This document shows positions 7,801 through 16,666 of a stretch of 64,000 bases of DNA, piece by piece. Source of the DNA: Klebsiella huaxiensis (lineage in GTDB: Bacteria > Pseudomonadota > Gammaproteobacteria > Enterobacterales > Enterobacteriaceae); the NCBI RefSeq assembly GCF_003261575.2, contig NZ_CP036175.1:1674001-1738000 (forward strand). Direction: 5' to 3'. The notes beneath the pieces were generated by a model. It had not been told where the DNA came from. It ran no database searches and saw nothing but the letters and a program-made list of their open reading frames with translations. How positions within the stretch are numbered: position 1 is the first letter of the stretch; each line of letters starts with the position of its first letter. The translations under genes were made by a program, and so were the position numbers.

Positions 7801-8562
7801 ATGAATTTTCGCCTGTCGGCGCTTGCGCTTGGCGCCACATTGCTGGTCGGATGTGCCAGTTCTAGTTCTGGCGATCAACCGCAGGGGCGTTCAGATCCGC
7901 TTGAAGGTTTTAACCGCACGATGTTCAACTTCAACTTCAATGTCGTTGATCCCTATGTTCTTCGTCCTGTTGCAGTAGCGTGGCGTGATTATGTTCCGCA
8001 GCCTGCGCGCAATGGGTTGAGTAACTTTACCAGCAACCTTGAAGAACCAGCGGTAATGGTGAACTCCTTCCTGAAGGGCGATCCCTATAAAGGAATGGTG
8101 CACTTTACCCGCTTCTTCCTGAACACCCTCCTTGGGATGGGCGGTTTGATTGATGTGGCTGGAATGGCGAACCCGAAACTACAGCGCGTAGAGCCAAGCC
8201 GCTTCGGTAGCACTCTCGGCCACTATGGCGTTGGCTACGGTCCATACATGCAGTTGCCTTTCTACGGCAGCTTCACCCTTCGTGATGAGGGGGGCGATAT
8301 GGCTGATGACTTCTATCCGGTCCTTTCCTGGCTGACCTGGCCAATGTCTATCGGTAAATGGATGGTTGAGGGAATTGAAACTCGTGCACAGCTGCTGGAT
8401 TCCGATGGCTTGCTTCGTCAGTCTTCCGATCCGTATATCTTAATGCGTGAAGCCTATTTTCAGCGTCACGACTTTATCGCTAACGGCGGTAAACTTTCTC
8501 CGAATGAAAACCCGAACGCGCAGGCGATCGAGGGCGATCTTAAAGATATCGATTCGCAGTAA
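7801..8562 (+). CDS. mlaA: outer-membrane lipoprotein MlaA (VacJ)
   Basis: Part of the Mla system that keeps outer-membrane lipid asymmetry by removing surface phospholipids and passing them to MlaC. 253 aa. Signal peptide with lipobox LVGC (lipidated Cys18), followed by Ser-rich residues that suit outer-membrane sorting. The conserved VacJ body (DPLEGFNRTMFNFN, LGHYGVGYGPYM) is intact. It is a stand-alone gene ending in the bidirectional terminator shared with fadL; the mlaFEDCB genes are elsewhere. Confidence 0.95.
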   Translation: MNFRLSALALGATLLVGCASSSSGDQPQGRSDPLEGFNRTMFNFNFNVVDPYVLRPVAVAWRDYVPQPARNGLSNFTSNLEEPAVMVNSFLKGDPYKGMVHFTRFFLNTLLGMGGLIDVAGMANPKLQRVEPSRFGSTLGHYGVGYGPYMQLPFYGSFTLRDEGGDMADDFYPVLSWLTWPMSIGKWMVEGIETRAQLLDSDGLLRQSSDPYILMREAYFQRHDFIANGGKLSPNENPNAQAIEGDLKDIDSQ

Positions 8563-8580
8563 TCTATTTCTGGAAATAAA

Positions 8581-8610
8581 AAGGGTGAACATCATGTTCA
8601 CCCTTTTTTG
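8581..8610. terminator. bidirectional terminator, mlaA/fadL
   Basis: GGGTGAACAT, C, ATGTTCACCC is a near-perfect stem flanked by A-rich sequence on the left and six T on the right, serving both convergent genes. Confidence 0.88.
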
Positions 8611-8623
8611 TCCCTTCAGATAA

Positions 8624-9988
8624 TCAGAAGCGGTAGTTGAAGTTCGCGCCGTACAGCCAGGCTTTACCCTCGGACTTGAAGGTATACGGGCCTTCTTCAA
8701 ATTCGACGTGCTGACCGTGCATATAGGAAACGCCCACATCCACTGATGCATCTTTATTAAAGGCGTAGGTCGTACCGGCGCTGAGCCACAGACGATCCTG
8801 GTCCGGAATAGAGATCGAACGATTGGAAGCCGGGACCGGGCTATCATCAAATGCGATACCGGTACGGAAGGTCCAGTTATCGTCATAGTAATAGGTGGTG
8901 CCCAGAGCGATACGATAGGAATCCTTAAAACCTTCATCTTTATAGAACAGCGTTTCGCCACCGCTAGTTTTGGTTGCTTTCAACTCCTGGAACTGGCTCC
9001 AACTGGTATAAGCCAGGCTGTAGTGAACGGCCCATTTTGGCGCCACGCGGTTATAGCCTGAGATTTCCCACATTTCTGGCAGGTTCAATGTCAAAGAGCC
9101 GCCAATAGTGGAACCACCGGTGCCGTAAGGCAGGCCGAGACCCAGTGCTGAATTGATAGGATTAAGTGATGACGGCAAGCTGCTCTTATAATCGCCGTCA
9201 AAATCAATTTTGATTTCAGAGCGATAGGTTAAGCCGTAGCGGTTGTTTTTATCGACTTCATATAAAATACCGGCATTCCAGCCGAAGCCCCATTCATCAC
9301 CTTTCAGGCGAGCGATTTGAGTATCACGACTGATACCACCAGCTTGCTGACCTATTGCGGCTGCCTGAGCCGGGGAGAGTTTGCCTTCCTGCACCATGCC
9401 GGGTAGCTGCGCACCAATAATTTCCGGTAAATCACCTGCATAGCGCTCCAGCTTGGCTCGGGCATATACGGCGTCGAAGCCCAGGCCAAAACTCCAGTGA
9501 TCGTTAAGACGATATGCACCGCTCAAATTGAGGTTTAAGGTTTCAAGGTCAGTGGTGCCACCCATTGAGCCTGCGGCAAAATCATTGTTGAACTCTGTGG
9601 CTAAACCATAGTTAGAAGTGAGGGAGGCACCCCAACCGAACTGCTCATTAATCGGCGCGACAAAGTGTAGGTTGGGTACCCATGCGGTTGGTGCAATATT
9701 GTCCTGGCTGGCATCGTTACCGATAACTGAACTACCGCTCACGTTGACATCAGGATCGACAAAAATAGCACCGCCAGAGAAGGTTGGACGATCAAACATC
9801 ATAATTAACGCCGGGTTACGGCTGGCGTTTCCCGCATCATCAGCAATAGCCCCTTCACCTGAATAAGCGCGACCAAGGCCCGATGAAGAGAATTCGTTTA
9901 ACTGAAAGCCTGCTGACCAGGCTTGGGTTGAAACTATTGCTACAGCCACTGCAAGGGCAGATTGGGTAAAGCGGGTTTTCTGGCTCAT
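8624..9988 (-). CDS. fadL: long-chain fatty acid outer-membrane channel FadL
   Basis: 14-strand beta-barrel that imports long-chain fatty acids across the outer membrane; also a known phage receptor in relatives. 454 aa from the second ATG, chosen because GAGG is eight bases upstream; the ATG at 9994 is too close to that site. Signal peptide ends at TQAWSA, followed by the mature start GFQLNEFSSSGLGRAYSGEG, which includes the NPA-type hatch region (SRNPALIMMFDRP). The C-terminal Phe is typical for barrel insertion. A loop near residues 200–225 differs in length from E. coli. Confidence 0.95.
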   Translation of the reverse strand: MSQKTRFTQSALAVAVAIVSTQAWSAGFQLNEFSSSGLGRAYSGEGAIADDAGNASRNPALIMMFDRPTFSGGAIFVDPDVNVSGSSVIGNDASQDNIAPTAWVPNLHFVAPINEQFGWGASLTSNYGLATEFNNDFAAGSMGGTTDLETLNLNLSGAYRLNDHWSFGLGFDAVYARAKLERYAGDLPEIIGAQLPGMVQEGKLSPAQAAAIGQQAGGISRDTQIARLKGDEWGFGWNAGILYEVDKNNRYGLTYRSEIKIDFDGDYKSSLPSSLNPINSALGLGLPYGTGGSTIGGSLTLNLPEMWEISGYNRVAPKWAVHYSLAYTSWSQFQELKATKTSGGETLFYKDEGFKDSYRIALGTTYYYDDNWTFRTGIAFDDSPVPASNRSISIPDQDRLWLSAGTTYAFNKDASVDVGVSYMHGQHVEFEEGPYTFKSEGKAWLYGANFNYRF

Positions 9989-10076
9989 GCCCATAACCTC
10001 ATAGAGTTATTTTTATTTAAACAATGTTACATGCCGTAACAGAAGCGCGAAGTGTAGGGTCTGCTTTACGACAGAG

Positions 10077-10117
10077 AAATCAGACCAGTGCGCTGAGTAT
10101 AGGTCTGACCAGATGAT
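10077..10117 (-). promoter_or_regulatory. FadR-type operators upstream of fadL
   Basis: ATAGGTCTGACCAGATG (about 10099–10115) fits the FadR consensus (TGGTCNGACCA), and a second partial copy ATCAGACCAGTG lies at about 10079–10090. E. coli fadL is repressed by FadR through two sites, so the pairing is as expected. Confidence 0.75.
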
Positions 10118-10238
10118 ATGTTGCAAGTTTGTTTATAAGTTTTTTCAATTATGATACGAAAAACGCGATCCAGCTGGCAAATTTGCTGTTGTACCTCATG
10201 TTCGAAATGGGGGATTTTTGTTTTGGATCATTTTTAAG

Positions 10239-10254
10239 TGTGATTTCGCTCACT
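10239..10254. promoter_or_regulatory. CRP-type site between fadL and yfcZ
   Basis: TGTGATTTCGCTCACT matches the CRP consensus in both halves (TGTGA-N6-TCACT). It lies 105 bases upstream of yfcZ and 251 upstream of fadL. E. coli fadL is cAMP-CRP responsive, but which gene this site serves is unclear. Confidence 0.6.
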
Positions 10255-10359
10255 TATCTCATTTGTCACCATTAACGGCTGGAGGCGGTTATTCGCCGGG
10301 CGTAAAATAAACAGATTATTTATCTGGCACCTTGAGTGCATATACAGAGGAAATCTACG

Positions 10360-10644
10360 ATGAGTAAATGCAGTGCTGATGAAACCCCGGTTTGCTGCTG
10401 TATGGATGTTGGCACCATAATGGACAACTCCGATTGCACCGCCTCTTACAGCCGCGTGTTCGCTAACCGTGCCGAAGCAGAGCAAACGCTCTCCGCATTG
10501 AGCGAAAGAGCGCGTAACGTTGAATCTGAGCCGTGCAAAATCACCCCGACCTTTACTGATGTCGATGGTGGCGTACAGCTGGATATCGATTTCGTATTCT
10601 GCTGTGAAGCTGAAACCCTGATTTTCCAGCTCGGCTTGCGTTAG
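10360..10644 (+). CDS. yfcZ: YfcZ/YiiS family protein of unknown function
   Basis: 94 aa, cytoplasmic, DUF406 family. The N-terminus is unusually Cys-rich (MSKCSADETPVCCCMDVG) and another CC pair lies near the C-terminus (FVFCCEAETL), hinting at metal or redox chemistry, though none is shown. The start at 10360 is favoured over 10336 because AGAGGAAA sits just upstream and it matches the E. coli form. Single gene between fadL and fadI with a small hairpin after it. Confidence 0.9.
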   Translation: MSKCSADETPVCCCMDVGTIMDNSDCTASYSRVFANRAEAEQTLSALSERARNVESEPCKITPTFTDVDGGVQLDIDFVFCCEAETLIFQLGLR

Positions 10645-10657
10645 TCTTTCCCCAAAT

Positions 10658-10688
10658 GCCCCTCTGCGCAGGGGCGTTATCTTTTCTA
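10658..10688 (+). terminator. weak terminator after yfcZ
   Basis: GCCCCT, loop CTGCGC, AGGGGC, then GTTATCTTTT. The U-run is broken, so termination is probably partial. Confidence 0.55.
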
Positions 10689-10757
10689 TCCAATGTGTTT
10701 TGGCTCCCACTTTTTCTGTTCCCCGATTGGCTTAATGTAAAATATTGGTTAAAACTG

Positions 10758-10776
10758 TTATCAGGTCAGACCACTT
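10758..10776 (+). promoter_or_regulatory. FadR-type operator upstream of fadI
   Basis: TTATCAGGTCAGACCACTTT fits the FadR consensus and lies 28–46 bases before the fadI start, where repression of fadIJ is expected. The GTAAAATATTGG stretch just upstream could carry promoter elements. Confidence 0.75.
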
Positions 10777-10803
10777 TGTTTTATCGGTTAACAGGGGAGT
10801 GTT

Positions 10804-12114
10804 ATGAGTCAGGCATTACCGCTAGTCACCCGCAAGGGCGATCGCATTGCTATAGTCAGCGGTTTACGTACTCCGTTTGCCAGACAGGCGACGGCGTTTC
10901 ATGGCATTCCTGCCGTTGATCTCGGTAAGTTGGTGGTTGGCGAAATGCTGGCCCGCAGCGATATCCCTGTGGAAATAATCGAGCAGCTGGTATTTGGCCA
11001 GGTTGTGCAGATGCCGGAAGCGCCAAATATCGCTCGGGAAATTGTTCTGGGAACCGGTATGAGCGTACATACCGATGCCTACAGCGTCAGTCGCGCCTGT
11101 GCGACCAGTTTTCAGGCGGTGGCCAATGTCGCAGAAAGTCTGATGGCAGGAACTATCCGGGCGGGCATCGCGGGTGGGGCCGACTCTTCGTCCGTGTTGC
11201 CCATCGGTGTTAGCAAAAAACTCGCCCGCGTCCTGGTTGATGTCAATAAAGCACGCACCCTGAGTCAGCGCCTCAAGCTCTTTTCCCGTCTACGCTTTCG
11301 CGATCTTCTTCCTGTGCCGCCAGCGGTTGCCGAATATTCCACCGGTCTACGGATGGGGGACACCGCTGAACAGATGGCAAAAACCTGGGGTGTTCCCCGT
11401 GAACAGCAGGATCAGCTAGCGCTTCGCTCGCACCAGTTTGCCGCGAAGGCCTGGGAAGAGGGCAAACTATCAGCAGAAGTGATGACGGCATATACCCCGC
11501 CTTTCCGTGAACCGCTGGTTCAGGATAATAATATTCGTAAAAATTCAACGCTTGCTGATTACCAAAAGTTACGCCCGGCCTTTGATCGCAAACACGGGAC
11601 CGTGACCGCTGCTAACAGTACGCCGTTAACCGATGGCGCGGCGGCGGTGATTATGATGACTGAATCCCGGGCTAAAGAGCTGGGGTTTGTCCCGCTGGGC
11701 TATCTGCGCAGCTATGCTTTCAGCGCCATTGCTGTCCAGCAGGATATGCTGTTGGGACCGGCATGGTCGACGCCGTTGGCGCTGGAAAGGGCAGGACTTA
11801 CGCTGGCTGATTTAACCCTGATTGATATGCACGAAGCCTTTGCCGCGCAGACGTTGGCTAATTTGCAATGTCTGGCGAGCGACCGCTTTGCTCGTGAAGT
11901 GCTTGGCCGTTCACAGGCAACAGGAGAGGTTGATGAGAGCAAGTTCAATGTGCTCGGCGGATCCATAGCCTATGGTCATCCTTTTGCCGCCACGGGCGCG
12001 AGAATGATCACCCAAACGTTACACGAACTGCGGCGTCGTGGAGGCGGATTTGGTTTGGTCACTGCCTGCGCTGCGGGTGGTTTAGGTGCAGCTATGATTC
12101 TGGAGGCCGAATAA
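10804..12114 (+). CDS. fadI: anaerobic 3-ketoacyl-CoA thiolase FadI
   Basis: Beta subunit of the FadIJ beta-oxidation complex, which cleaves 3-ketoacyl-CoA to acetyl-CoA and is used mainly without oxygen. 436 aa, family length. Catalytic residues are in place: acyl-accepting Cys99 (SRACATSFQ), His392 (YGHPFAATG) and Cys422 (VTACAAGGLG). GGGGAG precedes the ATG. The stop overlaps the fadJ start by one base (TAATG), so the pair is translationally coupled. Confidence 0.96.
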   Translation: MSQALPLVTRKGDRIAIVSGLRTPFARQATAFHGIPAVDLGKLVVGEMLARSDIPVEIIEQLVFGQVVQMPEAPNIAREIVLGTGMSVHTDAYSVSRACATSFQAVANVAESLMAGTIRAGIAGGADSSSVLPIGVSKKLARVLVDVNKARTLSQRLKLFSRLRFRDLLPVPPAVAEYSTGLRMGDTAEQMAKTWGVPREQQDQLALRSHQFAAKAWEEGKLSAEVMTAYTPPFREPLVQDNNIRKNSTLADYQKLRPAFDRKHGTVTAANSTPLTDGAAAVIMMTESRAKELGFVPLGYLRSYAFSAIAVQQDMLLGPAWSTPLALERAGLTLADLTLIDMHEAFAAQTLANLQCLASDRFAREVLGRSQATGEVDESKFNVLGGSIAYGHPFAATGARMITQTLHELRRRGGGFGLVTACAAGGLGAAMILEAE

Positions 12115-14258
12115 TGGACACCCTGTCGGCGTTTACGCTTGAGATTCGCCCGGACAATATTGCCGTGATTACGATTGATGCTCCTGGCGAAAAAATGAAT
12201 ACCTTGAAAGCCGAGTTTGCCAGCGAAGTACGGGCAATCATCCGTCAGCTTCGCGACAACAAAGACCTGCGCGGTGCGGTGTTCATTTCGGCAAAGTCAG
12301 ATAATTTCATTGCCGGGGCCGATATCAACATGATTGCCCGCTGCGTTTCTGCCCTGGAGGCTGAAACGTTGGCCCGTCAAGGGCAGCAGATTATGGCGGA
12401 GATCCACGGGTTGTCGATTCCGGTTATTGCTGCTATCCACGGCGCATGTCTGGGTGGTGGCCTTGAGCTGGCGCTGGCTTGTCACGGGCGGGTGTGCAGC
12501 GATGATGATAAAACCCGACTTGGTTTGCCCGAAGTTCAATTGGGCCTGCTGCCAGGTTCCGGTGGTACCCAGCGTTTACCAAGATTAATCGGCGTCAGTA
12601 GCGCGCTGGATATGATCCTGACCGGCAAGCAGCTTCGCCCGCGTCAGGCCCTGAAAGTGGGACTGGTTGATGAAGTGGTGCCGCAGGCCATTTTGTTGCA
12701 AACCGCAGTAGAGTTGGCGTTGAAAGGACGCCCGGTAAGCCGCACTGTTCCTGTACGCGATCGCATCCTCGCCGGACCATTAGGTCGTAGTCTGCTATTT
12801 CGCCTGGTGGCGGAAAAGACACATCAAAAAACGCAGGGTAATTATCCAGCGACCAAACGTATTCTACAGGTGATTGAAACCGGGCTGGCGCAGGGTTGCA
12901 GTAGTGGTTATGCCGAAGAAGCGCGAGCCTTTGGTGAGCTGGCGATGACGCCGCAATCGCAAGCGTTGCGAGCCATTTTCTTCGCCAGTACCGATCTTAA
13001 AAAAGATCGCGGTGCGGATGCGGAACCCGGCGCGTTGCGCAGTGTCGGTATTCTTGGCGGCGGGCTGATGGGAGGGGGAATTGCTTACGTCACCGCCTGT
13101 AAAGGAGGATTGCCGGTACGCATTAAGGACATCCAACCGCGCGGGATCAATCACGCCATGAAGTACAGCTGGGATCTGCTCGACAAACAGGTTCGCCGCC
13201 GCTATCTGCGGGCTAGCGAGCGCGATCGTCAGCTGGCGTTGATCTCGGGTTCTACGGATTACCAGGGATTTGCACATCGTGATGTGGTTATCGAAGCGGT
13301 GTTTGAAGACCTTGCCCTCAAGCAAAAAATGGTCAACGAGGTTGAGCAGCACTGTAGCGTTGAGACGATCTTTGCCTCTAATACCTCATCATTACCGATC
13401 GGTGAGATCGCGGCACAAGCCAGCAGGCCGCAGCAGGTTATCGGCCTACACTTCTTCAGTCCGGTAGAGAAAATGCCGTTGGTAGAGGTGATTCCGCATG
13501 CCGGTACCAATCAGCAAACTATCGCGACGGTGGTAAAACTGGCGAAGCAACAGGGGAAAACACCCATCGTGGTGGCTGACAAAGCGGGCTTTTATGTTAA
13601 CCGTATTCTGGCCCCTTACATTAATGAAGCGATGCGCCTGTTGATGGAAGGTGAACCGATAGAACATATTGATAACTCATTGGTAAAATTTGGTTTTCCT
13701 GTCGGACCTATTCAACTGCTTGATGAGGTCGGTATCGATACCGGGACCAAAATTATCCCGGTTCTGGAGGCGGCATGGGGAGAACGTTTTAGCCCGCCTG
13801 CAAACATCATTAGCGCGATTCTGAATGACGATCGCAAAGGTAGAAAAAATAACCGGGGTTTCTATCTTTATGAGGCGAAAGGGCGTAAAAGCAAAAAACG
13901 GCCCGATACTGCGATTTACTCTTTACTGGGAGTTTCTTCTGCGCGGGAGCAATTGTCCGCGCAGCAGGTGGCGGAACGGTGTGTGATGATGATGCTTAAT
14001 GAGTCAGCGCGCTGCTTCGATGAGCAAATTATCCGCAGTGCGCGCGATGGTGACATCGGTGCCGTGTTTGGTATTGGTTTCCCGCCGTTTCTTGGTGGCC
14101 CGTTCCGCTATATAGATAAGCTGGGTGCGGGAGAAGTCGCGGCAATTTTGCAGCGCCTGGCCGCACAGTATGGCCCGCGTTTTACACCATGTGACACTTT
14201 ATTACACATGGCTGAGCAGGGGGCGACCTTTTGGCCCACTGATGAACGGACGACCTAA
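12114..14258 (+). CDS. fadJ: anaerobic multifunctional beta-oxidation enzyme FadJ
   Basis: Alpha subunit of FadIJ, 714 aa: enoyl-CoA hydratase/isomerase N-terminal half and 3-hydroxyacyl-CoA dehydrogenase C-terminal half. Hydratase acids are Glu118 (GGGLELAL) and Glu140 (LPEVQLGLLPG). The NAD-binding loop is at 312–324 (GILGGGLMGGGIA) and the catalytic His446 sits in GLHFFSPVEKMPLVEV. Its Shine–Dalgarno (GGAGG) lies inside the end of fadI. The 209 bases after it before sixA show no clear terminator. Confidence 0.96.
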   Translation: MDTLSAFTLEIRPDNIAVITIDAPGEKMNTLKAEFASEVRAIIRQLRDNKDLRGAVFISAKSDNFIAGADINMIARCVSALEAETLARQGQQIMAEIHGLSIPVIAAIHGACLGGGLELALACHGRVCSDDDKTRLGLPEVQLGLLPGSGGTQRLPRLIGVSSALDMILTGKQLRPRQALKVGLVDEVVPQAILLQTAVELALKGRPVSRTVPVRDRILAGPLGRSLLFRLVAEKTHQKTQGNYPATKRILQVIETGLAQGCSSGYAEEARAFGELAMTPQSQALRAIFFASTDLKKDRGADAEPGALRSVGILGGGLMGGGIAYVTACKGGLPVRIKDIQPRGINHAMKYSWDLLDKQVRRRYLRASERDRQLALISGSTDYQGFAHRDVVIEAVFEDLALKQKMVNEVEQHCSVETIFASNTSSLPIGEIAAQASRPQQVIGLHFFSPVEKMPLVEVIPHAGTNQQTIATVVKLAKQQGKTPIVVADKAGFYVNRILAPYINEAMRLLMEGEPIEHIDNSLVKFGFPVGPIQLLDEVGIDTGTKIIPVLEAAWGERFSPPANIISAILNDDRKGRKNNRGFYLYEAKGRKSKKRPDTAIYSLLGVSSAREQLSAQQVAERCVMMMLNESARCFDEQIIRSARDGDIGAVFGIGFPPFLGGPFRYIDKLGAGEVAAILQRLAAQYGPRFTPCDTLLHMAEQGATFWPTDERTT

Positions 14259-14467
14259 GTTGTGGTCAAAGAAGGTAAATCCGGCAATGAATGATGCTGG
14301 CCATTGGCTGTTTTGTAAGCAATAGTTGACTATACTTACGCCATTGAGGTAAAAAACAGCGTTTCATTCGTTGAATGGATCAGGCACAATGCCCGGCCAC
14401 CGGGTCACCTGCGTATTGTTTACGTTGGTAAGGCTACGGTGCTTCTGGTTAACAAAAGCGGTGCAAT

Positions 14468-14953
14468 ATGCAAGTTTTTATTATGCGTCACGGCGACGCT
14501 GCCCTCGATGCAGCCAGTGACTCGGTTCGTCCACTAACCGTCTGCGGTTGTGATGAGTCTCGTCAGATGGCAACCTGGCTGAAAGGTCAAAAAGTGGATA
14601 TTGAGCGGGTTCTTGTGAGTCCCTACCTGCGTGCTGAACAGACGCTGGAGATTGTTGGGGAGTGCATGAATCTGCCGAAAGATGTCGACGTGATGCCGGA
14701 ACTCACGCCGTGCGGCGATGTTGGTATGGTCAGCGCTTATCTTCAGGCGCTGGCAAATGAAGGTGTGGCGACGGCATTGGTCGTGTCGCATCTGCCTTTA
14801 GTGGGGTACCTCGTCTCAGAGCTGTGCCCGGGGGAAACTCCCCCGATGTTCACCACATCTGCTATTGCCTGCGTCACGCTTGATGCTGAAGGCAAAGGTG
14901 AATTCACCTGGCAAATGAGCCCCTGCAATTTGAAGATGGCGAAAGCGATTTAA
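14468..14953 (+). CDS. sixA: phosphohistidine phosphatase SixA
   Basis: 161 aa phosphohistidine phosphatase of the RHG (phosphoglycerate mutase-like) fold. In E. coli it removes phosphate from the HPt domain of ArcB and from the nitrogen PTS protein NPr. The catalytic motif MRHGD carries His8, and a second conserved His is in VVSHLPLVGY. Convergent with smrB, 20 bases away. The fimbrial cluster that E. coli K-12 carries between smrB and sixA is absent here. Confidence 0.94.
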   Translation: MQVFIMRHGDAALDAASDSVRPLTVCGCDESRQMATWLKGQKVDIERVLVSPYLRAEQTLEIVGECMNLPKDVDVMPELTPCGDVGMVSAYLQALANEGVATALVVSHLPLVGYLVSELCPGETPPMFTTSAIACVTLDAEGKGEFTWQMSPCNLKMAKAI

Positions 14954-14973
14954 TCTCCTCCGGGGCTGACGAA

Positions 14974-15525
14974 CTACGGAAGCTCCGGCGGTTGCCACTC
15001 TTCAACTTCAATCAGTACCAGCAGTGCGGCGTCACCGCCGTACTCTTTTGGTGCCTGATGAAATGCCATGATCTGCGGATGTTGCGCCAGCCATAGCGGC
15101 GTTTGCTGCTTAAGAATGTGTTTCCCATGCCCGTGCATCACGCAGGCGCAGAACACATGTTCGCGACGACAGGCGGCAATCAACGCGCCCAGTTCCTGTT
15201 TAGCCTGCTGTTGGGTTAAGCCGTGCAGATCAAGGAACAGCTCTGGCGAATAGTCACCTCGCCGCAATTTTTTTAGCTCAAAATGGCTGACGTCCGAACG
15301 GACATACTTAACCGAGCCTTCGGTATTAAGCAGCGGCTGAAATTCATCCGAAAAGAAGTGGCTGTTGTCTGCCTGTTCCTGAAGTAACCGTTTTGGCGGC
15401 ACCTCAGAGATTTTTTTGCGCAGCGGGCGGTGAACGATAGTGTCCTGTTTAATCTGACGCGTGCCGGTCATCAGTTGCCGGAACAATGCCTGATCCTCCT
15501 CACTTAGCGATGTTTTCTTTTTCAT
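14974..15525 (-). CDS. smrB: Smr-domain endonuclease SmrB (ribosome rescue)
   Basis: 183 aa. In E. coli SmrB (YfcN) cuts mRNA at collided ribosomes so that they can be rescued. The C-terminal Smr domain (about 95–175) has the DLHGLTQQQAKQEL and CVMHGHGKHILK motifs expected for the nuclease. The basic N-terminal part (1–60) should contact the ribosome. It is divergent from prmB across a short gap. Confidence 0.93.
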   Translation of the reverse strand: MKKKTSLSEEDQALFRQLMTGTRQIKQDTIVHRPLRKKISEVPPKRLLQEQADNSHFFSDEFQPLLNTEGSVKYVRSDVSHFELKKLRRGDYSPELFLDLHGLTQQQAKQELGALIAACRREHVFCACVMHGHGKHILKQQTPLWLAQHPQIMAFHQAPKEYGGDAALLVLIEVEEWQPPELP

Positions 15526-15692
15526 TACCTGGTCTCATTTTTTCTTTGTCGCTAGTTTACCCGACTCGTCATACATCCAGGCAAGGAAAACGTATATTTC
15601 CCCCTTAGCCTGACGTAAGAATGCTGATTTATCCCCGTCTTCGTGGCAAACTAGCCGCCGAATTTATAGCAGAGCGTGTCCTGGAGGATAGC

Positions 15693-16625
15693 GTGGATAA
15701 AATTTTTGTTGATGAGGCTGTTAATGAGCTTCATACCATTCAGGACATGTTGCGTTGGGCGGTAAGCCGCTTTAGCGCTGCAAATATCTGGTACGGACAC
15801 GGTACTGATAACCCGTGGGATGAAGCGGTGCAACTGGTGATGCCGTCGCTGTATTTGCCGCTGGATATTCCGGAAGATATGCGTACCGCGCGCCTGACTT
15901 CCAGTGAAAAGCATCGCATCGTTGAGCGCGTGATTCGTCGTATTAATGAGCGTATTCCGGTGGCTTATTTGACTAATAAAGCCTGGTTCTGTGGCCATGA
16001 GTTTTACGTTGATGAGCGCGTGCTGGTGCCGCGTTCACCGATTGGCGAGCTTATCAATAATCAGTTTGCTGGCCTGATTGACCATCAACCGCAGCACATT
16101 CTTGACATGTGCACCGGTAGCGGTTGCATTGCAATCGCCTGTGCTTATGCCTTCCCGGAATCGGAAGTTGACGCGGTAGATATCTCCCCGGATGCGCTGG
16201 CTGTTGCCGAGCAAAACATCGAAGATCACGGTTTAATTCACAACGTAACGCCGATTCGCTCCGATCTGTTCCGCGACCTGTTGAAGGTGCAATACGATCT
16301 GATCGTGACTAACCCACCTTATGTGGATGAAGAGGATATGTCCGACCTGCCGGGCGAATATCGCCATGAGCCGGTTCTGGGACTGGCTTCAGGCAGCGAT
16401 GGTCTGAAGCTGACTCGCCGCATTCTGGCCTGCGCGCCAGATTATCTTAACGATGATGGTATCCTGATTTGTGAAGTCGGCAACAGCATGGTACATCTGA
16501 TGGAACAGTATCCTGACGTACCATTTACCTGGCTGGAGTTTGACAACGGCGGTGATGGCGTCTTTATGCTGACCAAATCGCAACTGATTGACGCCCGTGC
16601 GCATTTCAGCATCTATAAAGACTAA
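15693..16625 (+). CDS. prmB: ribosomal protein uL3 glutamine methyltransferase PrmB
   Basis: SAM-dependent N5-glutamine methyltransferase that modifies ribosomal protein L3. The open frame runs back to 15621, but I choose the GTG at 15693: GGAGG lies five bases before it, and the result (VDKIFVDEAVNEL...) has exactly the 310 residues of E. coli PrmB. The SAM loop is DMCTGSG (138–144) and the glutamine-binding NPPY motif is at 207–210. First gene of a long + strand run to yfcL; 41 bases separate it from aroC. Confidence 0.94.
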   Translation: MDKIFVDEAVNELHTIQDMLRWAVSRFSAANIWYGHGTDNPWDEAVQLVMPSLYLPLDIPEDMRTARLTSSEKHRIVERVIRRINERIPVAYLTNKAWFCGHEFYVDERVLVPRSPIGELINNQFAGLIDHQPQHILDMCTGSGCIAIACAYAFPESEVDAVDISPDALAVAEQNIEDHGLIHNVTPIRSDLFRDLLKVQYDLIVTNPPYVDEEDMSDLPGEYRHEPVLGLASGSDGLKLTRRILACAPDYLNDDGILICEVGNSMVHLMEQYPDVPFTWLEFDNGGDGVFMLTKSQLIDARAHFSIYKD

Positions 16626-16666
16626 AACAATAAACACGCAAACATAACGACAATAACGGAGCCGTG

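Noticed and set aside
15621..15692. Longer prmB start
   Set aside because: The GTG at 15693 has GGAGG at the right distance and yields exactly the 310-residue E. coli form.
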